A DNA stretch of 64,000 bases from Struthio camelus (taxonomy: Eukaryota > Chordata > Aves > Struthioniformes > Struthionidae): positions 6,676,001-6,740,000 of the forward strand of contig NC_090946.1 of assembly GCF_040807025.1 (NCBI RefSeq), given 5' to 3'. Positions 57,001-64,000 of the stretch are shown here, in pieces. The first letter of the stretch is position 1; every line of letters begins with the position of its first letter. The notes beneath the pieces are model-generated. The model was given only the letters and a program-made list of their open reading frames with translations, was not told the origin of the DNA and did not search any database. The position numbers and the translations under genes are program-made.

Positions 57001-60000
57001 TTAAAACCACTGCGCCGAGCCAAAAACGACTCCGTCTTGGCCGAAATCACTCCACTGAGCCTAAAACCACTCCGTTGGGGCTGAAACCACTCCATCAAGC
57101 CTAAAACCAGTCTGTCGGGGCTGAAACCACTCCGCCGAGCCGAAAACCACTTGGCCGACCTTAAAACCACTCATTGAAGCCTAAAACCACTCCATCAAGC
57201 CTAAAAAAACTGCGCTGGGGACGAAAGCACTCCGCCAAGCCTTAAACCACTCCTTCGGTGCCAAAACGACTCCGCAAGGCCTAAAACGACTCCGCCGAGG
57301 CTAAAACCACTGTGTTGGGGCTGAAACCACTCCGCTGAGCCGAAAACCAGTGTGTTGGGGCTGAAACCCCTCCGCCAAGCCGAAAACCACTGCGTCGGGG
57401 CTGAAACCACTCCGCCAGGCCGAAAACCACTCCGTTGGGGCTGCGACCACTCCACCAAGCCTAAAGCCACTGCGTCGGGGCCAAAACCACTCCACCAGTG
57501 CTGAAACCACTGCGTCGCGGCTGAAACCAGTCCGCCAGGGCCAAAAACACTCTGCCAACATTAAAACCACTCCGCCGAGCCTAAAACCACTGCGTCAGGG
57601 CTGAAACCACTCCACAAAGCCGAAAACCACTGCATCAGGGCTGAAACCACTCTGCCAGGGCTAAAACCACTCGGCTGACCTTAAAACCACTCCGCCAAGC
57701 CTAAAACCACTGCGTCGGGGCTGAAACCGCTCCATCAAGCCGAAAAGTACTCCGTCGGGGCTGAAACCGCTCCATCAAGCCGAAAACCACTGCGTTGGGG
57801 CGGAAACCACTCCACCGAGCCTAAATCCACTGCGTCGGGGCGGAAACCACTGTGCCAGGACCAAAACCACTCTGTCGGGGTGGAAATTGCTGCGTCAGGC
57901 CGGAAAGGACTCCACCAGGGCCAAAAACACTCCGCCGATATTAAAACCACTGCGCCGAGCCGAAAACCACTCCGTCGGGGCCGAAATCACTCCACTGAGC
58001 CTAAAACCACTCCGTTGGGGCCGAAATCACTCCACTGAGCCTAAAACCACTGTGTTGGGGCTGAAACCACTCCGCCAAGACGAAAACCAGTCCGTCGGGG
58101 CTGAAACCACTCCGCTGAGCCGAAAACCACTCCGTCGGGGCTGAAACCACTCTGCCGAGCCTGAAACCACTCCGTCGGGGCTGAAACCACTCTGCCGAGC
58201 CTGAAACCACTCCGTCGGGGCTGAAACCACTCTGCCAAGCCTAAAACCACTCCATGGTGTCGAAAAGCACTCCGTCGGGGCTGAAAACACTCCACCAAGC
58301 CGAAAAGCACTGCGTCAGGGCTGGAAGCACTCTGTCGGGGCTGACACCACTCCGCCGAGCCGAAAACCACTGCGTCGGGGCTGAAACCACTCTGCCAGGC
58401 CAAAAACCACTGCGTCGGGGCTGAAACCACTCTGCGAAGCCGAAAACCACTCCGTCGGGGCTGAAACCACTGCGTTAGGCCAAAAACCACTGCGTTGGGG
58501 CTGAAACCACTCCTCCAGGCCGAAAACCACCCAGCTCACCTTAAAACCACTCCGTCAAGCCTAAAACCACTCCATCAAGCCGAAAACCACTGTGTTGGAC
58601 CTGAAATCACTCCGCCAAGCCTGAAACCACTCCGTCGGGGCGGAAACCACTCCGTCGGGGCCTAAACCACTCCGCCGAGCCGAAAACCACTCCATGGGGT
58701 CGAAAACCACTCCGTCGGGCCTGAAACCACTCTGCGAAGCCGAAAACCACTCCGTCGGGGCTGAAACCACTGCGTTAGGCCAAAAACCACTGGGTTGGGG
58801 CTGAAACCACTCCGCCAGGCCAAAAACCACCCAGCTCACCTTAAAACCACTCCGTCAAGCCTAAAACCACTCCGTCAAGCCTAAAACCACTCCATCAAGC
58901 CGAAAACCACTCCGTCGGGCCTGAAACCGCTCCATCAAGCCTAAAACCACTCCGTCGGGGCTGAAACCACTCCACCAGTGCTGAAACCACTGCGTCAGAC
59001 CTGAAACCACTCCACCAAGCCGAAAAGCACTCCGCCAAGCCTGAAACCACTCCGCCGAGCCTAAAACAACTCCGTCGGGGCTGAAACCACTCCACCAGTG
59101 CTGAAACCGCTCCGTCGGGGCTGAAACCCCTCCGTGAAGCCGAAAAGCACTGTGTCGGGGCTTAAACCCCTCCGTGAAGCCGAAAAGCACTGTGTCGGGG
59201 CTTAAACCCCTCCGTGAAGCCGAAAAGCACTGTGTCGGGGCTGAAACCCCTCCGTGAAGCCGAAAAGCACTGTGTCGGGGCTGAAACCCCTCCGTGAAGC
59301 CGAAAAGCACTGTGTCGGGGCTGAAACCCCTCCGTGAAGCCGAAAAGCACTCTGTCGGGGTTGAAAGCACTCCGCCGAGGCCAAAACCACTCGTCTGACC
59401 TTAAAACCCCTCCGCCGAGCCTAAAAGCACTGCATCGGGGCTGAAACCACTGCGCCAGGGCCAAATCCACTCCGTCAGGGCTGAAACCACTCCATCAAAC
59501 CTAAAACCACTGCATCAGGCCGAAAACCACTCCGTCGGGGCTGAAACCACTCCACCGAGCCTAAAAGCAGTGCGTCAGGGCTGAAACCACTCCGCCAAGC
59601 CTAAAACCACTGCGTCAGGTGGAAAACCACTCCGCCGAGCCTAGAACCACTCCACTGAGCCTAAAAGCACTGCATTGGGGCTGAAACCACTCTGCCAGGG
59701 CTAAAACGACTGCGTCGGGGCTGAAACCACTCCATCAAGCCTAAAACCACTGCGTCGGGGCTGAAACTACTGCGTCAGGCCCAAAATAACTCCGTCGGGG
59801 CCAAAACCACTCCAGCAGTGCTGAAACCACTGTGCCAAGCCTGAAACCACTGCGTCGGGGCTGAAACCACTCCGCCACGGCCAAAACCACTCAATCGGGG
59901 CTGAAAGCGTTCCACCAGGGCTAAAACCACTGCGCCAAGCGTGAAACCCCTCCGTCGGGGCTGAAACCACTCCGCCGAGCCTAAAAGCAGTGCGTCAGGG

Positions 60001-63000
60001 CTGAAACCACTCCGCCGAGCCTAAAAGCAGTGCGTCAGGGCTGAAACCACTCCGCCGAGCCTAAAAGCAGTGCGTCAGGGCTGAAACCACTCCGCCGAGC
60101 CTAAAACCACTGCATCAGGTGGAAAACCACTCCGCCAGGGCCAAAACCACACCGCTGACATTAAAACCATTCCGTCAGGGCTGGAACCACTCCGCCGAGC
60201 CTAAAACCTCTCCTTCGGGGCTGAAACCACTCCACCAAGCCTAAAATCACTCCGTCGGGGCGGAAACCACTGCGCCAGGGCCAAAACCACTGCGTCGGGG
60301 CTGAAACCACTCCACCAGGGCCAAAACCACTCAAGCGGGGCTGAAAGCGTTCCACCAGGGCTAAAACCACCCCGTCGACATTAAAACCACTACGCCAAGC
60401 CTAAAAGCACTGCGTCGGGGCTGAAACAACTCCGCCGAGCCTGAAACCACTGCATCAGGCCTGAAACCACTCCGCCGAGCCTGAAACCACTGCATCAGGC
60501 CTGAAACCACTCCGCCGAGCCTGAAACCACTGCGTCGGGGCTGAAACCACTCCGCCAAGCCGAAAACCACTGCGTCGGGGCTGACACCACTCCGCCGAGC
60601 CTAAAACCACTGCGTTGGGGCTGAAAGCACTCCACCAAGCAGAAAAGCACTCCGTTGGGGTTGAAAGCACTCCACCAAGCAGAAAAGCACTCCGGCGGGG
60701 TGGAAATTGCTCCGTCAGGCCGATGAGGACTCCACCAGGGCCAAAAACACTCTGCCGATATTAAAACCACTGCGCCGAGCCAAAAACGACTCCGTCTTGG
60801 CCGAAATCACTCCACTGAGCCTAAAACCACTCCGTTGGGGCTGAAACCACTCCATCAAGCCTAAAACCAGTCTGTCGGGGCTGAAACCACTCCGCCGAGC
60901 CGAAAACCACTTGGCCGACCTTAAAACCACTCATTGAAGCCTAAAACCACTCCATCAAGCCTAAAAAAACTGCGCTGGGGACGAAAGCACTCCGCCAAGC
61001 CTTAAACCACTCCTTCGGTGCCAAAACGACTCCGCAAGGCCTAAAACGACTCCGCCGAGGCTAAAACCACTGTGTTGGGGCTGAAACCACTCCGCTGAGC
61101 CGAAAACCAGTGTGTTGGGGCTGAAACCCCTCCGCCAAGCCGAAAACCACTGCGTCGGGGCTGAAACCACTCCGCCAGGCCGAAAACCACTCCGTTGGGG
61201 CTGCGACCACTCCACCAAGCCTAAAGCCACTGCGTCGGGGCCAAAACCACTCCACCAGTGCTGAAACCACTGCGTCGCGGCTGAAACCAGTCCGCCAGGG
61301 CCAAAAACACTCTGCCAACATTAAAACCACTCCGCCGAGCCTAAAACCACTGCGTCAGGGCTGAAACCACTCCACAAAGCCGAAAACCACTGCATCAGGG
61401 CTGAAACCACTCTGCCAGGGCTAAAACCACTCGGCTGACCTTAAAACCACTCCGCTGAGCCTAAAACCACTGCGTCGGGGCTGAAACCGCTCCATCAAGC
61501 CGAAAAGTACTCCGTCGGGGCTGAAACCGCTCCATCAAGCCGAAAACCACTGCGTTGGGGCGGAAACCACTCCACCGAGCCTAAATCCACTGCGTCGGGG
61601 CGGAAACCACTGTGCCAGGACCAAAACCACTCTGTCGGGGTGGAAATTGCTGCGTCAGGCCGGAAAGGACTCCACCAGGGCCAAAAACACTCCGCCGATA
61701 TTAAAACCACTGCGCCGAGCCGAAAACCACTCCGTCGGGGCCGAAATCACTCCACTGAGCCTAAAACCACTCCGTTGGGGCCGAAATCACTCCACTGAGC
61801 CTAAAACCACTGTGTTGGGGCTGAAACCACTCCGCCAAGACGAAAACCAGTCCGTCGGGGCTGAAACCACTCCGCTGAGCCGAAAACCACTCCGTCAGGG
61901 CTGAAACCACTCCGCCGAGCCTGAAACCACTCCGTCGGGGCTGAAACCACTCCGCCGAGCCTGAAACCACTCCGTCGGGGCTGAAACCACTCCGCCGAGC
62001 CTGAAACCACTCCGTCGGGGCTGAAACCACTCTGCCAAGCCTAAAACCACTCCATGGTGTCGAAAAGCACTCCGTCGGGGCTGAAACCACTCCATCAAGC
62101 CTAAAACCACTGCGTCGGGGCTGAAACTACTGCGTCAGGCCCAAAATAACTCCGTCGGGGCCAAAACCACTCCAGCAGTGCTGAAACCACTGCGCCAAGC
62201 CTGAAACCACTGCGTCGGGGCTGAAACCACTCCGCCAGGGCCAAAACCACTCGTCTGACCTTAAAACCACTCCATCAAGCCTAAAAGCACTGCGTCGGGG
62301 CCGAAACCGCTCCGCCGGGGCCGAAACCGCTCCGCCGGGGCCGAAACCGCTCCGCCGGGGCCGAAACCGCTCCGCCGGGGCCGGAAACCACTGCATCAGG
62401 CCGAAAACCACTCCGTCGGGGCTGAAACCATTCCGTCGGGGCCGAAACCACTGTGCCAGGGCCGAAACCACTGTGCCAGGGCCAAAACCACTCCTCCGAC
62501 AGTAAAACCACTACATCAAGCCTAAAACCACACCGCCGGGGCAGAAACCACTCCGCCGAGCCTAAAGGCAGTGCGACAGGGCTGAAACCACTCCGCCAAG
62601 CCTAAAACCACTGCGTCAGGTGGAAAACCACTCCGCCAGGGCCGAAACCCCTCCGCTGACATTAAAACCATTCCGTCAGGGCTGGAACCACTCTGCCGAG
62701 CCTAAAACCCCTCCGTCGGGGCTGAAACCACTGTGCTGGGGCGGAAACTGCTCCGTCAGGCTGTAAACCACTGCGTCAGGCCGGAAAGCACTCCAGCAGG
62801 GCCAAAACGACTGCGTCGGGGCTGAAAGCGTTCCACCAGGGCTAAAACCACTCCGTCGACATTAAAACCACTACGCCAAGCCTAAAACCACTCCGTCAGG
62901 GCTGAAACCACTCCGCCGAGCCTGAAACCACTGCATCAGGCCTGAAACCACTCCGCCGAGCCTGAAACCACTGCGTCAGGCCTAAAACCACTCCGCCGAG

Positions 63001-64000
63001 CCGAAAACAACTCCGTCGGGGCCAAAACCACTCCACCAGTGCTGAAACCGCTCCGTCGGGGCTGAAACCCCTCCGTGAAGCCGAAAAGCACTGTGTCGGG
63101 GCTGAAACCCCTCCGTGAAGCCGAAAAGCACTGTGTCGGGGCTGAAACCCCTCCGTGAAGCCGAAAAGCACTGTGTCGGGGCTGAAACCGCTCCGTGAAG
63201 CCGAAAAGCACTGTGTCGGGGCTGAAACCCCTCCGTGAAGCCGAAAAGCACTGTGTCGGGGCTGAAAGCACTCCGCCGAGCCTAAAAGCACTCCGTCGGG
63301 GCTGAAACCACAGTGCCAGGGCCAAATCCACTCCGTCGGGGCTGAAACCACTCCATCAAACCTAAAACCACTGCATCAGGCCGAAAACCACTCCGTCGGG
63401 GCTGAAACCATTCCGTCGGGGCTGAAACCACTGTGCTGGGGCGGAAACTGCTCCGTCAGGCTGTAAACCACTGCATCAGGCCGGAAAGCACTCCACCAGG
63501 GCCAAAACCTGAAAGCGTTCCACCAGGGCTAAAACCACTCCGTCGACATTAAAACCACTACGCCAAGCCTAAAAGCACTCCGCCGAGCCTGAAACCACTC
63601 CGCCAGGGCCAAAACCACTCCGCCGAGCCGAAAACAACTCCGTCGGGGCCAAAACCACTCCACCAGTGCTGAAACCGCTCCGTCAGGGCTGAAACCCCTC
63701 CGTGAAGCCGAAAAGCACTGTGTCGGGGCTGAAACCCCTCCGTGAAGCCGAAAAGCACTGTGTCGGGGCTGAAACCCCTCCGTGAAGCCGAAAAGCACTC
63801 TGTCAGGGTTGAAAGCACTCCGCCGAGGCCAAAACCACTCGTCTGACCTTAAAACCCCTCCGCCGAGCCTAAAAGCACTGCATCGGGGCTGAAACCACTG
63901 CGCCAGGGCCAAATCCACTCCGTCGGGGCTGAAACCACTCCATCAAACCTAAAACCACTGCATCAGGCCGAAAACCACTCCGTCGGGGCTGAAACCACTC
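54093..64000. repeat. Further higher-order copies (offsets 7416, 3760 and 8268 bp)
   Basis: 46677-51123 recurs at 54093-58539 with a constant 7416-bp offset. 57201-58210 recurs at about 60961-62000 (3760 bp). The block marked by AAAACCTGAAAGCG at 55236 recurs at 63504 (8268 bp) and runs off the window. Copies are nearly identical over kilobases. Confidence 0.92.

Larger units (their letters stand above)
38942..64000. repeat. 20-bp satellite array with higher-order structure
   Basis: About 1250 tandem 20-bp units based on GCTGAAACCACTCCGTCGGG and GCCTAAAACCACTCCGCCGA. They run unbroken to the window end, with only occasional short or odd units such as ACCTGAAAGCG. Units differ mainly at CpG positions and in the hexanucleotide preceding the A-tract. 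Up to about 40.3 kb they are heterogeneous; from about 40.7 kb the array is a mosaic of multi-kilobase blocks repeated nearly exactly. Every unit has an A3-5 tract and most have two CpGs. Minus-strand frames stay open because the unit lacks stops in that orientation. Confidence 0.97.

Noticed and set aside
40929..63918. Many minus-strand open frames of 70-289 codons over the satellite
   Set aside because: The reverse complement of the 20-bp unit has no stop in any frame, so all three frames stay open together and yield 20- or 40-residue periodic peptides. This is a repeat by-product without start context, splice sites or codon bias.
38942..64000. CRISPR array
   Set aside because: The 20-bp units are directly tandem with no unique spacers, and the genome is avian.
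40700..64000. CENP-B box in the satellite
   Set aside because: The unit's CCGTCGGGG segment does not provide the required spaced TTCG...A..CGGG arrangement.
1..64000. tRNA, rRNA or other structured RNA genes
   Set aside because: I saw no cloverleaf with A/B boxes and no rRNA-like stretch, though I could not run a covariance search.

Overview
The window looks like nuclear DNA from a bird. Two 3'-truncated CR1 LINE copies end in the typical avian CR1 tail, the one certain gene belongs to the maestro heat-like repeat (MROH) family that is strongly expanded in birds, and there are avian-style CpG-island promoters and long GC-rich minisatellites. The composition (GC-rich, minisatellite-dense, compact introns) would fit a microchromosome or a pericentromeric/subtelomeric segment. 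That placement is inference.

Layout. 1-235: end of a 20-bp satellite array. 236-about 4600: a 31-bp minisatellite that drifts from a regular form (to about 2700) into a diverged form. 4600-5370: GC-rich sequence with one weak exon-like stretch. 5370-6600: a chain of alternating inverted repeats that can fold back on itself at four centres. 6600-9320: GC-rich unique sequence ending in CpG island 1, with signs of a minus-strand transcript. 9322-9880: a 30-bp minisatellite interrupted by a CR1. 9880-12320: unrecognised sequence, then a second CR1. 13061-24943: a 22-exon, plus-strand MROH-like gene with an intact 1186-codon reading frame. 25040-25565: LTR-like sequence. About 28130-29470, perhaps to 30.9 kb: a decayed minus-strand endogenous retrovirus (protease and reverse transcriptase). 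30.9-36.9 kb: C/A-rich unique sequence with no recognisable gene. 36.9-38.9 kb: CpG island 2, a diverged duplicate of island 1. 38942-64000: a large array of the same 20-bp satellite, built as a mosaic of multi-kilobase higher-order blocks, running off the end of the window.

The MROH-like gene is the only protein-coding gene I can defend. All 21 introns are GT-AG with matching phases, and the joined frame is open to a stop. Its first coding exon is unusual: a coding minisatellite plus a Glu/Asp-rich tract ahead of an otherwise conventional HEAT-repeat protein. The two CpG islands look like bidirectional promoters. Island 2 lies directly beside the satellite, so its rightward transcription would enter the array.

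The most unusual structure is the satellite. Length differences between its multi-kilobase repeated blocks can be accounted for by whole 20-bp or 40-bp units gained or lost in a few identifiable sub-arrays. Nearly all long open frames over the satellite and minisatellites are by-products of repeats without stop codons.
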